A stretch of 64,000 nucleotides of DNA from Hyperoodon ampullatus (taxonomy: Eukaryota; Chordata; Mammalia; Artiodactyla; Ziphiidae). Below the pieces are notes generated by a model that made no database searches, was not told the DNA's origin, and was given only the letters and a program-made list of their open reading frames with translations. The position numbers and the translations under genes were made by a program. The stretch is from assembly GCA_949752795.1 (NCBI GenBank), contig OX457061.1, positions 4,399,239-4,463,238 on the forward strand, in the 5' to 3' direction. Below are positions 35,637 through 46,714 of the stretch, piece after piece. Positions within the stretch are counted from its first letter, which is position 1; every line of letters begins with the position of its first letter.

Positions 35637-36352
35637 GTAAGTCGTGGTCCTAGAGCCCACTTCGGTGAACGAATCAGCCCACAGCAGCCCAGGGCCCAGG
35701 CATCACTGCAGGCCTGTCTTCTGAGAGAGTCATCACTGTTTCAGCCATTCTCTTACTGATTCATTTATTTCTTCATGCATATTGATGCAGCCTTTATTCA
35801 CCAGACTGATTTCTGCCACACCTTATTTCAGTAGCTTTCAGTGTGACTCCAACTGCCAGGTAAACTGAAACCCACTCAGCCGGTGGGCAGGAGAGCCTGG
35901 GCCACCAAGGTCCCTTCCCCCAGGTGGCCAGGGAAACCATCAAAGGGAGGGCCTGTTAGTCAGGGGCGTTTCCCAAAACCAGTGTCAGTCATCTCTTGTC
36001 TGTTCTCCTCTTTCATAAAAAGCTTCCTTGGTTATATTCTTCTACCTTAAAAAGTCCCCAGTTGCTCTCAGAAGACAGTCCTTAGTGGGTGTTAGCTTCA
36101 GCCCAGAGGCTCACGTGCTCCGGCCCTGCAGGCAGAGCCATGCAGCGGGTCCCAGACAGGTGTCTGCATGTCTGCACGTGGTAAACTCTGAGGTGGTGGA
36201 GACCACGCCTTTTGTGCCACCAACTCTGGCCACCGGTGCCATGCGAAGACTCAGTGCAGCCAATTCTGCCAGTTTCCAAGAAGTAAAGCAAACATCTGGA
36301 TTTGCATGTGTGTGTGAAATCAAGATCTTTTTTTCTTGGGACTCTCTTTTTT

Positions 36353-36377
36353 TAAATAAATAAATAAATAAATAAAT

Positions 36378-36424
<47 letters not shown>
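36353..36424. repeat. (TAAA)n / (TTTA)n inverted tetranucleotide tract
   Basis: About 24 bp of TAAA repeats run straight into about 48 bp of TTTA repeats, so the two halves are complementary and can fold back. It sits at the tail of the CHR SINE that follows. Confidence 0.9.
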
Positions 36425-36655
36425 TGGCTGTGTTGGGTCTTCGTTGCTGCGCGTGGGCTTTCTCTAGTTGCGGTGGCTTCTCTTGCTGTGGAGCATGGGC
36501 TCTAGGTGCGCGGGCTTCAGTAGTTGTGGCACGCGGACTCTAGAGCGCAAACTCAGTAGATGTGGCACACGGGCTCAGTAGTTGTGGCTCATGGGCTCTA
36601 GAGCGCAGGCTCAGTAGTTGTGGCGCATGGGCTTAGTTGCTCCGTGGCATGTGGG
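36377..36655 (-). mobile_element. CHR SINE, type B, 5'-truncated
   Basis: It is reversed, with a long (TTTA)n tail at the left and repeated 'cagtagttgtggc' modules. It stops at 'gcatgtgggat', so the tRNA-like head (promoter boxes) is missing. Confidence 0.85.
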
Positions 36656-36789
36656 ATTCTGTAGGCCAGATCAAAGATATCTGTAGCCTGCCAGCTTGCG
36701 GCCTCTTCCTTAGCATCACTGTGAGCATCTAGACAAGAAGAGCGAATCGTAGAAGCTTTTGACGCCCTGCGCCAAGGACTGGCTTTAGG

Positions 36790-37081
36790 AATTCACAGGT
36801 GCCGGGACTTCCCTGGTGGTTCAGTGGTTAAGAATCCACGCTTCCACTTCAGAGGACGCGAGTTCAATCCCTGGTCGGGGAACTAGGATCCCACATGCTG
36901 CAGGGCAACTAAGCCCACGCTCTGCAACTAGAGAGAAACCTGTGCGCCACAACAAAGGTCCTACGTGCCGCAGCTAAGGCCGAACACAGCCAAATAAATT
37001 TTTTAAAATTAAAAAAAAATAGAAAGCTTAATGAGTGCAAAATATAAAAAAAAGAAAGAAAAAAAGAAATTCACAGGTGCC
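36790..37081 (+). mobile_element. CHR SINE with extended 3' end
   Basis: TSD aattcacaggtgcc is at 36790-36803 and 37068-37081. The SINE proper ends with 'cacagccaaataaattttttaaaattaaaaaaaaa' (about 37019). About 25 bases of other sequence and a second A-rich tail follow before the right TSD. Confidence 0.85.
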
Positions 37082-37313
37082 TTCTTCATCAAGTACTGTG
37101 GTGACGTCATTGCAGCTGTTAATTTCACTCCAGAAACTCTTGGGGAGAGTTATTTATATAACATGAAAGTCGTTTGGTTATTCTCTTTCTACTAAATGTT
37201 TGGGACCCTCACAATTTCCTGCAGGAGGTATTACTCTTAGAAACAGGAAGAACAGCTTTCTCTAAGTTAAAAAAAAGATTGCTTTAAGAAAGGATTTTTT
37301 TCTTTGCAGTTGG

Positions 37314-37316
<3 letters not shown>

Positions 37317-37350
<34 letters not shown>
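37317..37350. repeat. (TG)n microsatellite
   Basis: An uninterrupted TG run in TTF1 intron 6. Confidence 0.9.
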
Positions 37351-37351
<1 letters not shown>

Positions 37352-37406
37352 TTGGTTCTTAAAAAGAATCTATGGCCACTTTCGTAGTTTCATTTTGATT
37401 TGCATG

Positions 37407-37779
37407 TAACTGATAGTTTTTTTTGTTTCGTTTTGTTTTGTTTGGGTGCGTTGGGTCTTCATTGCTGCGCGCGGGCTTTCTCTAGTTGTGGCGAGCGGGG
37501 GCTACTCTTTGTTGCGGTGTACGGGCTTCTCATTGCAGTGGCTTCTCTTGTTGCAGAGCACAGGCTCTAGGCATGCAGGCTTCAGTAGTTGTGGCATACG
37601 GGCTTAGTAGTTCTGACACGCGGGCTCTAGAGCACAGGCTTAATAGTTGTGGCGCGTGGGCTTAGTTGCTCCAGGGCATGTGGGATCTTCCTGGACCAGG
37701 GCTCGAACCCGTGTCCCCTGAATTGGCAGGCGGATTCTTAACCACTGCACCACCAGGGAAGTCCATAACTGATAGTTTT
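37407..37779 (-). mobile_element. CHR SINE, type B
   Basis: The body 37421-37765 is reversed. The perfect 14-bp TSD taactgatagtttt is at 37407-37420 and 37766-37779. Confidence 0.93.
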
Positions 37780-37859
37780 ATGTTTGTGTAATTGAGATGT
37801 TGCCCATTGTCTTCTGAAAAGTGTCTGATTTATCTTCTTGTTTTTAAAGACTTTATTTG

Positions 37860-38203
37860 GGGACTTCCCTGGTGGTCCAGTGGTAAAGAATCCTCCTTCA
37901 GATGCAGGGGAAGCTGGTCGGGGAGCTAAGATCCCACATACCGCAGGGCAGCTAAGCCAGCGCTCCACAACTGCTGAGCTCACGCGCCCTGTAGCCCATG
38001 TGCCACAAACTACAGGGGCTATGCACCACAACTAGAGAGAGAAAACTCACACGCCGCAACTAGAGAGAAGCCCATGCACCACAGCAAAGAGCCTGCGCTG
38101 CAACAAAAGATCCCACATGCCTCAACAAAGATCCCATGTGCCGCAACTAAGACCCAACGCAGCCAAAAAAATAAAGAAAATAAATAAATTAAGAAAAAAA
38201 AAA
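37860..38203 (+). mobile_element. CHR SINE, type B variant
   Basis: The head is 'gggacttccctggtggtccagtggtaaagaatcc', with a deletion in the B-box region, several 'ccacaactagagagagaa' modules and an A-rich tail. The TSD is unclear. Confidence 0.8.
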
Positions 38204-38205
38204 CG

Positions 38206-38470
38206 ACTATTTTTCTAGAGCAGTTTTGGGTTCACAGTTAAAGGGAGAGGAAGGTACAAAGACTTCCTACTTATCCCCTGCCCTCCACATGCACGGCACA
38301 CCCCCATTCTCAACACCCCCCAGCAGAGTGGTCCATTTGTTACAATCCATGAAGCTACCTTGACACATCTTAACCCCCCAGAGTCCACAGTCCACATTAG
38401 GGTTCACTCTTGATGTTGTACCTTCTGTGGGTTTGGAGAGGTGTCAAATGACAGATATCCATCTTTATCA
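38206..38470 (-). mobile_element. Old L1M 3' end fragment
   Basis: 'tagagcagttttgggttcacag ... gtggtccatttgttacaatcc ... ttagggttcactcttgatgttgtac' is a reversed L1M-class 3' UTR. A related fragment lies at 52425-52738. Confidence 0.7.
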
Positions 38471-38540
38471 TTTTGTTGTTAATATTGTGTTTGAAAGCCA
38501 ATAGATTAGCAACTTCAAGACCATCCTTTTATGTCAACAG

Positions 38541-38775
38541 AAAGAAATCATGGTGCTTGGAGCAAGACGGAGACCCAGAAACTAATCAAGGCTGTTGAAG
38601 AAGTGATTCTAAAGAAAATATCTCCCCAAGAGCTAAATGAGATGGATTCTAAACTCCAAGAGAATCCTGAAGGCCGCCTGTCAATTGTTCGGGAAAAACT
38701 CTACAAAGGCATATCCTGGGTAGAAGTGGAGGCTAAAGTGGAAACCAGGAATTGGATGCAGTGTAAAAGTAAGTG
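38541..38775 (+). CDS. TTF1: TTF1 coding exon 6 (residues 544-622): Myb-like repeat
   Basis: The acceptor is gtcaacag (ends 38540) and the donor gtaagt is at 38776. It encodes [20 protein letters not shown], then [20 protein letters not shown], then [10 protein letters not shown]. The tryptophans of GAWSK, ISWVEV and NWMQCKSKW are the spaced Trp residues of Myb/SANT DNA-binding repeats, the terminator-contacting part of TTF1. Confidence 0.95.
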
Positions 38776-39015
38776 GTAAGTTTGAGGCTTCTTACATAAA
38801 TTTCAACAAGAAGCATTCCCTGCCGCTCTCTCAGCAACTTCCGGAGAGGGGTGGACTGCTGAGGTTACTAAGAATATCTGTAACTACCACGTGGAAAGCC
38901 TTACAGTAGGTCAAGAATGATCCTGTCTAATCCGCTGCTCCAACCACTTCAATATCGATAGCTGATTTAAGTTAGTATTTAACCAACCCTGATTCGTTGT
39001 GTGGCTTCTTCATAA

Positions 39016-39353
39016 AGAACTTGAACCTTTTTATTCTATTTAATTATTTATTTAATTGAAATATAGTTGATTTACAATGTTGTGTTAGTTTCTGGTGTAC
39101 TAAGTGAGTGATTCAGTTATGCATATATATTATTTTTTTATTCTTTTCCAATATAACTGATTACAAGATATTGAATACAGTTTCCTGTGCTGTACAGTAG
39201 GACCTTGTTGTTTATCTATTTTATATATAGTAGTTTGTATCTGCTAATCCGCAATTTCAAATTTATTCCTGCCTCCTTTCCCCTTTGGTAACCATAAGTT
39301 TGTTTTCTGTATCTGTGAGTCTGTTTCTGTTTTGTAAACAGAACTTGAATCTT
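39016..39353 (-). mobile_element. 5'-truncated L1 3' end
   Basis: The body 39030-39339 is the reversed cetartiodactyl L1 3' UTR ('atatagttgatttacaatgttgtgtt', 'cctgtgctgtacagtaggaccttgttg'). TSD agaacttgaacctt / agaacttgaatctt, one mismatch. Confidence 0.85.
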
Positions 39354-40031
39354 CTTAATATTGAATATTGACTTCTGGTTTCTTCACTCTGGCCCTTTCT
39401 TCATAAAACAAGGTTGTTACCTATTTATAGCATGAAAAAAAAATTAACGTCTGAATATTTAGGAGGGAAATCACAAGCGTAGTGATCAGTAATAGCTCCA
39501 CCTTTTTACTTTTGCTTTCTAATTCAGCAGTTCCTCTGTCTTCATCCAAAGCAGGGCAGTCATACTCTTCATCCTAGAACATCTTTAGGTACATCCATCA
39601 CGAAGAAGTAGTTTCAGTCCAGATGTTGCTGCACGTTCTTTGCCCGATGTAGCTTTTCCCAGCCCTGGAGGGTTTCCAAGCTAACTTTCAGCTGCAACTT
39701 TCAGCTGCAACATGACAGCTTGAAGCAGTGGTTCTACAGCCCATGACCCAGGCATCCTGCATAAAGGGGGCTCCATCATCCTGCATAAAGGGGGCTCCAT
39801 CATCTTGACCATAAATAAGAATGAAATCCAGAGTGAGCGTGTTGTACATTAAAAGCAAACTCGTAGATTATACTGTGTATTGTTTATATACCTTACAGTT
39901 CTGCTGTAGAGTATTTATTTTACTAGAAGACTACTCTCAGGAAATAAGCTCCAAAGAACAGATAATGTTTGGGGGGGAAGTGTGTAATATGGAGGAACCA
40001 GAGCCCTTTCTACCCCTATATCTTAGACTTA
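39354..40031 (+). other. TTF1: TTF1 intron 7 with two small tandem duplications
   Basis: Adjacent exact repeats lie at 39683-39708 (13-bp unit aactttcagctgc) and 39753-39800 (24-bp unit beginning catcctgcat). Otherwise unclassified intron. Confidence 0.8.
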
Positions 40032-40621
40032 AAAAAGGAGTGGGGACTTATCTGGTGGCGCAGTGGTTGAGTCCGCCTGCCAATGCAGGGGACACGGGTT
40101 CGTGCCCCGGTCCAGGAAGAGCCCACATGCCGTGGAGCGGCTGGGCCCATGAGCCATGGCCACTGAGCCTGCGCGTCCGGAGCCTGTGCTCTGCAACGGG
40201 AGAGGCCACAACAGTGAGAGGCCTGTGTACCGAAAAAAAAAAAAAAAGGATTGGGGGCTTCCCTGGTGACGCAGTGGTTAAGAATCTGCCTGCCAATGCA
40301 GGGGACACCGGTTCAAAGCCCTGGTCTGGGAGGATCCCACATGCCGCGGAGCAACTAAGCCCATGCGCCACAACTACTGAGCCTGCACTCTAGAGCCCGC
40401 GAGCCACAACTACGGAGCCTGTGTGCCACAACTACTGAAGCCCACCTGCCTAGAGCCCGTGCTCTGCAACAAGAGAAGCCACTGCAATGAGAAGCCCGTG
40501 CACCGCAACAAAGAGTAGCCCCCGCTCACCACAACTAAAGAAAGCCCACGTGCAGCAACGGAGACCCAACACAGCCAAAAATAATTAATTAATTAATTAT
40601 TTTTTTGGAAAAAGGAGTGGG
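40032..40621 (+). mobile_element. Two CHR SINEs at one target: type A followed by type B
   Basis: Type A (about 40044-40247) and type B (about 40255-40608) lie in the same orientation. The word aaaaaggagtggg occurs at 40032-40044 and 40609-40621, and a near copy (aaaaaggattggg) sits between the two. The second element therefore inserted at the duplicated target of the first. Confidence 0.85.
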
Positions 40622-41504
40622 TTATAAAGCCTCAGTTGGAAGCTGATACGTCAGTGTCTTAAAAGGGAAATGATGAAGGGGAGCCGTGCTTCAGAATCAG
40701 CATAATTAAATAACATGCAAGGGTTCTTTTTTAATTTGAAGAAAAAAGTAGGAAACTTGAACGCTGAGCATAGATTTACTTCATGAAACATTGAAATGGC
40801 ATCAGCGGGTACATTTCAAACCAGTGAACGTGGGCGGCTATTAGTAAAAACAGTGTCAGTTTCTGTGTGTGGGGGTCATGTACCTCCCTTCTCAAGAAAG
40901 TAAATGTCACAGCTCATGATCTGTCCATCAGATTGTGACAAATTTCACTCTTCAAGAGAAGCACTTTTTAAATATTTTTAATTGGGCTGCTGCTCTCATT
41001 AGGAACTTCAGGGAACCCTTTCCCTCAGCCATGAACTTGGGGCCTTAGAGGAATCATTGAGTCATTGATCACTTTACTACATCTGTGTAGTTTGGTGTTT
41101 CAGCAGCTATAATGGTAATAAGAGCAATGTCTTTCTGTTTTATAAACAAGCAAAAATAAATTGAGTTTATACAGCGCCCTTTAGCACCTGCAAGCAGGCT
41201 GATTCTTTTTTTTCTCCCTTTTTTTAAACTGTTTATTATGGAAATTGTGTAACACACACCAACTTAGAACTCCTTGTATCCATCATTCATTTTCAATAAC
41301 CATCAACTTTCTATCTCTTTATTTACCCTTTCCCACTTTAAAAAAATAAAAAGTATATTCTTGACGGTGGTAAATGTTAGCACTGATGAGTTGCAAAAGT
41401 TATAAAGTGGTTCTGAATAAGGACAATTTAAATGAGGAAAACAAAGGACATTTTAATGGAAACTTTACCCCGAAAATAAACTGTTTTTCTTTCTTTCAAT
41501 GTAG
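40622..41504 (+). other. TTF1: TTF1 intron 7, end
   Basis: Unclassified AT-rich intron up to the acceptor caatgtag (ends 41504). Confidence 0.4.
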
Positions 41505-41594
41505 GACGGAAATTCTAACCAAGAGGATGACAAATGGTCGGGACGTATACCGGGGAGTTAATGCCCTACAGGCCAAGATCAACCTCATTGAAAG
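41505..41594 (+). CDS. TTF1: TTF1 coding exon 7 (residues 623-652)
   Basis: This 90-bp exon encodes [20 protein letters not shown] then LQAKINLIE(R). It completes the W-TEILTKRM junction of TTF1 with exon 6. Donor gtacag at 41595. Confidence 0.93.
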
Positions 41595-41694
41595 GTACAG
41601 AAATAGAAAGTGACGATATTTGACCTGTTTTTCTCTCTAGCCAAAGAGTAGTTGTTAAACAGCAGAATCTGTGGTAAGATTACCACAGTTCATA

Positions 41695-41860
41695 TTCCTG
41701 TTCCAGCACTTTCTACGTGCATGACCTTGGACCTGTTTCCTGCCTTTCTAGGTCTTGGTTTGTTCATCTTAAATGAGGATGATAATAACAGTACCTGCCT
41801 CTTAGTGTTATTGGCAGAAGAAATGAAATAACTCAATAAATATAGCTCTTTTAGTCTTTA
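41695..41860 (+). repeat. MIR-type SINE relic
   Basis: 'gcatgaccttggacctgtttcctgcc', 'gttcatcttaaatgaggatgataataacagtacctgcctct' is a typical MIR core and 3' part. Confidence 0.65.
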
Positions 41861-42269
41861 AGGCTTTCACATAGACATTGCTTACTTCTGTCCTTTGGAA
41901 AATGGAGGTAAATACTTCAGGCCGAGCCCTACTGCTCTCTAGCACGCGTTCGTTGGTGTCTTTAGTTTTGTCTTTGAGTTCCTGGTCCGTGCAGAGTCCT
42001 CCCTCCCCTGATGGACAGGGAGACATGGACCTGTTTTACAAAGTCTGCGAGTCTAGTGGACCTGGGTTCATGTGCAATGAGGAACAGCAAAGAGCAGAAG
42101 AAACCTTTGGATTCTGGCCGCCCTGTCCAGCTTCATTATTCTTGCGCTCCGTCAGGAAGCCTGCTTCTCCTGCATCGGTGGGCTTCCTCGTTCTCCACGC
42201 TGGCCTGGCTGGGGTGGCCTTCCCCTTTTCTCCTCTACCAGAGAGACAGCAGAGACTAGCAGAGCCAAG

Positions 42270-42500
42270 GAGGGCATCTCACGTCAGGCAGGCCTGGGTT
42301 CCAATGTGGGTACCGCCTATGAGTCATGAAACCTTGAGCCAATGACTCGAGCTCTCAGCCCTGATTCCTGGCCTGTGGAAAGGACATAATCCCCTAGCTT
42401 CATCAGGTGGTGTTGACGGTAAATGGATTAGTGGGTATCAAGGTCTTAACCCAGTGTCTGTCACATAGTAAGTGCTGAGTACACATGTGTACTACTCTTG
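42270..42500 (+). repeat. MIR-type SINE relic
   Basis: 'caggcaggcctgggttccaatg', 'aaccttgagccaatgactcgagctctcagcc', 'cccagtgtctgtcacatagtaagtgctg' gives full-length MIR order. Confidence 0.7.
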
Positions 42501-42517
42501 TGTGTCTACATTGAATG

Positions 42518-42919
42518 GTGAAGTTGTGTTTTTGTTTGGTTGGTTGGTTGGTTTTTAATTAATTATTTATTTATTTGGTTGTGCCGTGTCTTAGTTGCAG
42601 CGGGCAGGCTCCTTAGTTGTGGCATGCAGACTCTTAGTTGCGGCATACATGTGGGATCTAGTTCCCTGACCAGGGATCGAACCCGGGCGCCCTGCATTGG
42701 GAGTGTGGAGTCTTAACCGCTGTGCCACCAGGGAAGTCCCTGTGTTGTTTTTTTTTTTTTTAAATTGAAGTAGAGTTGATTTACAATGTTGTGTTTAACC
42801 TTTGCTATACAGCAAAGTGACTCAGTTATACATATATATATTCTTTTTCATATTTCATTCTTTTCTGTTATGGTTTATCACAGCATATTTAATATAGTTC
42901 CTTGTGAAGTTGTGTTTTT
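42518..42919 (-). mobile_element. 5'-truncated L1 3' end with a short CHR SINE nested in its tail
   Basis: A perfect 16-bp TSD gtgaagttgtgttttt at 42518-42533 and 42904-42919 encloses both elements. The L1 3' end fragment is at about 42756-42903. A short CHR SINE (42550-42740, head '...gctgtgccaccagggaagtccc') lies in its poly(T) end, both reversed. Confidence 0.88.
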
Positions 42920-43167
42920 TACTAGGCTTGGTGGGAGATGCAAAGGGCTCAGGAGGAGGAAGGGTGATATTTTGGTCTGTAGCTCACCCCATGACGTTGG
43001 GCTGACCTTGGGTTAGCATGCCAGTGACACTGGGCCTGTGTAACAAGAGAGCTGGAACAGGGGTGAACACGCTGAGGCCTTCCAGCTCTTAATATTCTGT
43101 GAGTCCATGAAAATGTCCATCATGTTGATTTTTGCCTTGAAAACTTAATTTTTATTTTTTCTCATAG

Positions 43168-43233
43168 GTTGTATGAAATAAATGTGGAAGATGTTAATGA
43201 AATAGACTGGGAAGATCTTGCTAGCACCATAGG
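43168..43233 (+). CDS. TTF1: TTF1 coding exon 8 (residues 653-674)
   Basis: This 66-bp exon follows acceptor tctcatag and ends before gtaagg (43234). It encodes (R)[20 protein letters not shown] then I, the conserved acidic [16 protein letters not shown] block. It is too short to stand out as an open frame. Confidence 0.93.
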
Positions 43234-43596
43234 GTAAGGCCATTTGTTTAATATTAATCTAATGAAAAAATCAGAGAGGAGTTCTAATAAATGCCTCTCA
43301 GATTTGAAGAACAGGACTGAAATTCCTGCTGCTTATGGAACTCATCTATAAATTGTATTTGTGTATATATGTATTGGGAACGCCCTGTCTAAGTACTGGA
43401 CCAGGTAAATCAGACCAGCGCTCCCTCCGCTCCAACCACCACCTCCACCCCAAGACACCTGAGAAGAGTGAATGAAATGTGTGCAGAGTCTCTTAAAAGC
43501 TTCATGGAGCACACCGGCTATGACTGGGACGAAGAACCCATGGTCCCTTTACCCATAATTAGCCTTTTACCATTTGCCACGTTGACTTTATCATCC

Positions 43597-43628
43597 CTCC
43601 CTCCCTCCCTCCCTCTCCCGCTCCCTTC
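43597..43628. repeat. (CTCC)n tract
   Basis: Polypyrimidine tetranucleotide repeat in TTF1 intron 9. Confidence 0.85.
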
Positions 43629-43899
43629 TACAAGGGAATAGAATTCTTTCCCTTAACCGTTTCGGTGTTAATGGTGGATGCCATGTCCTCAGCAAGGCTG
43701 TTATTCTGCATCAGCACAGTGATCGTACTGAGGGCACGTGACACTGATGCACTACTATTGTCTAAAACACAGTCCCCATGCAAATTTCACCCAGCGTCCC
43801 AGTCGTGTCCTTTATAACACTTTCCCCCTGATTTAAGATCCAGTCCAGGATCTGTATCCTTAGTGTCTTCTAAACCGCAGAGTTCTTCTGCCTTTTCTT

Positions 43900-44424
43900 T
43901 TTTTTTTTTAAATTATTGGAGTATAGTTGATTTACAATGTTTCAGGTGTACAGCAAAATGATTCCATTATAGATTCTTTTCTGTTATAGATTTTTAAAAA
44001 TTTATTTATTATCTTATTTATTTATTTTTGGCTGCGTTGGGTCTTCATTGCTGCGCATGGGCTTTCTCTAGTTGGGACGAGCAGGGGCTACTCTTCGTTG
44101 CGGCTCGCGGGCTTCTCATTGCGGTGGCTTCTCTTGTTGCAGACCACGGGCTCTAGGCGCGTGGGCTCAGTAGTTGTGGCTCGCGGCTCTAGAGCACAGG
44201 CTCAGTAGTTGTGGCGCACGGGCTTAGTTGCTCTGTGACATGTGGGATCTTCCCGGACCGGGGCTTGAACCCATGTCCCCTGCAGTGGCAGGCGGATTCT
44301 TAGCCACTGTGCCACCAGGGAAGTCCCTCCATTATAGGTTATTACAAGATATTGAATATAGTCCCCTGTGCTATACACTAGGTCCTTGTTGTTTATTCTA
44401 TATACAGTAGTGTGTATCTGTTAA
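43900..44424 (-). mobile_element. L1 3' end split by a CHR SINE
   Basis: The L1 3' end (43906-43995 and 44328-44424, reversed; 'tatagttgatttacaatgtttcagg', 'ttacaagatattgaatatagtcccc') is interrupted by a type B CHR SINE at about 43998-44327, also reversed. Confidence 0.85.
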
Positions 44425-45924
44425 TGCCTTTGTCTTCTATGACGTTGAAATTGTGGGAGAATACAGGCTAGTCGTTCTGGAGAACTTGCCGCAGTTGGGG
44501 AGTTTGTCAGACGCTTCCTCACTGTTAGATTCGGGTTTTGTATTTTACATGGGAATCAGTCATGGAGGAGGCTGTGTTTCTGTCACCAGGTCACATCCCA
44601 TCATGAGGCATGTGGTTCTGATTTTGATCCCCTGGCTCTGGCGGCCTCTGCCACACTGCCCCACTGTAGAAAAGTAAGTTTTTCTCTTGGTGAAAAGAAA
44701 TGGCCACGGGGAGATATTTTGAGACCACATCAAGCTCCTGTTCCTCTTCGGATTTCCCTCAGTGGTTTCGGTGTGCTGTTCGTTTGCATTTCTCATCCGA
44801 GGAGTGAGATTTCATCAGTTGTCGCTGTCTGTCTTCATTGCTACGGTCCTTGCATTTTCAATCAGTTCCTGCCACTGGAGGAGAGGCCACCACTCTGAAG
44901 ACCTGAATTCAGTGCCGGCCAAGCAACAGAGAGCTGGCTGGCAAAGCACAGTCCCTCTAAGCAACGCAAATTGTTGAGCATTGCGGGGCTCAGGGGTTGG
45001 TGGGCTTTGGGAGGTGGGGATTGAGGGACTGTCTGGCCTTTAGTTTGGGAAGGGTGCTGAGGGGAACAGGGCTGCCGCAGCCTGGCTGTCTTTCAGAAAC
45101 GTGGCTGCTGGCGTGAGGTTGTCACTGATCCATTAGGAAGGGTGTAAACTGGTTCTGCTAGTTAGTTATTTACACCTTGGGATTATGGACAAAGAACAAT
45201 CAGTCCGTTTTTTTTTTTTTTATTAACTTGGAGAATTGGAATCTTTTCATGGCAGGCCCTGTTGGGAGTCACAGACACATGCCTGTGGTTCCAAACCCTT
45301 TCCTCTTCTAGCTCGTCTCAGGGGTGGGGCACCAGCTCTTGGGTGTGGGTCCCTGAGAGGGGAGGGTGTTAGGGGCTTTGAAGGAAGGGTGTCCTGCTGT
45401 GTACCCCACCAACTCCCATCCTAAGAAGTATTCATGTCGACAGGTCCCTCCCTTTGTAATACCAAACCGCTTTTGAAAAATCTGACTTTTCCAATAAATG
45501 TTTGTGTATCTTGTGACATTGCCTCAGATCACATTTCTTAAATTAAAATGGGTTTTTAATGATTTTAAGTAGAATTATATACTTCAATATTGATTGTTCT
45601 GGTTAAGGTTAGAAATCTCAAAGCTGTAAAACAGACATCATGGCATCCAGTCAAATACCATTGGAAATAGTACATCCTCAAAGTTTTAATAATGAATTAA
45701 AACAGTGAAAATAATTAAATTAAAAGTTCGGTCTCTTCAGGTTCTTTAAACCTCCCTTGTGAATTATTTAGGCAGGATTTTAAAGAAAGCATCTCCACCT
45801 AATGAGATGTAACACCTACTTCATTTGAAAATGTCCAGATCAGTTATTGTTACTTCTTGAAGCCTGAGCTTTGATCTGCAGAACAACCTGGGCGCAGGGC
45901 GCTGTGGGAAGAGGGAAGGCATAG
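44425..45924 (+). other. TTF1: TTF1 intron 9, unclassified sequence
   Basis: No exon or young repeat recognised. T run at 45209-45221. Confidence 0.4.
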
Positions 45925-46110
45925 ATGCCCTAGAACTTGGGCTTTGCAGTCAGATGGACCGGCGTCAAGTCCTGGGACTATGCTCATAATTTAGCCAGCC
46001 TTGGGCAGGTCATTCCCTCACTTGCCTCTGCGTCGCGGTTTCCTCATCTGCGCAGCAGTTTAACAGGACCGTGATGAGGACGACAGCAAGGAGACAGTGC
46101 GTGGCACGCA
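45925..46110 (+). repeat. MIR-type SINE relic
   Basis: 'cttgggctttgcagtcagatgg', 'ccttgggcaggtcattccctcacttgcctctgcg', 'tttcctcatctgcgcagc' match MIR. Confidence 0.7.
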
Positions 46111-46244
46111 GTGCACACGCTGCGGGGAGCTGCTGCCATGAAGAGACAGAAAGAGCCCAGCCGTCTTGTACTTCCACATACCTAGCAGATCCAGTTATTC
46201 CCACTAATCATATAACAACTAGAATAATTAATTACCGAAACAAA

Positions 46245-46518
46245 TATGCCACGCTTTTTGTTTGTTTGTTTTGGGTTTTTTTTGTTTGTTTTTTGGTTTG
46301 TTTTTTTTTTTTGCGGTACACGGGCCTCTCACTGTTGTGGCCTCTCCCATTGCGGAGCACAGGCTCCGGACGCGCAGGCTCAGCGGCCATGGCTCATGGG
46401 CCCAGCCGCTCCGCAGCATGTGGGATCTTCCCGGACCAGGGCACGAACCTGTGTCCCCTGCATCGGCAGGCGGGCTCCCAACCACTGCGCCACCAGGGAA
46501 GCCCTATGCCACGCTTTT
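46245..46518 (-). mobile_element. CHR SINE, type A
   Basis: The body 46259-46504 is reversed, with a (GTTT)n-rich tail. The perfect 14-bp TSD tatgccacgctttt is at 46245-46258 and 46505-46518, so the copy is young. Confidence 0.93.
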
Positions 46519-46714
46519 ATGGCTTAGGAAGTGAGTGCCCAGGAAGTGAAGTTAGTGATTTTCACTTAAAAAAAATATTTAAGATGTGGTTGTTTCTGTC
46601 CTACTTATTGTAAATGGAAAATGGATTTGACTCACCAGAATATCATAAGCATCCACTTTATTTAGCTTTGTAAAGTAAAAAATCCAGACCCCTGCCTTTG
46701 CATTGTGACAAATA

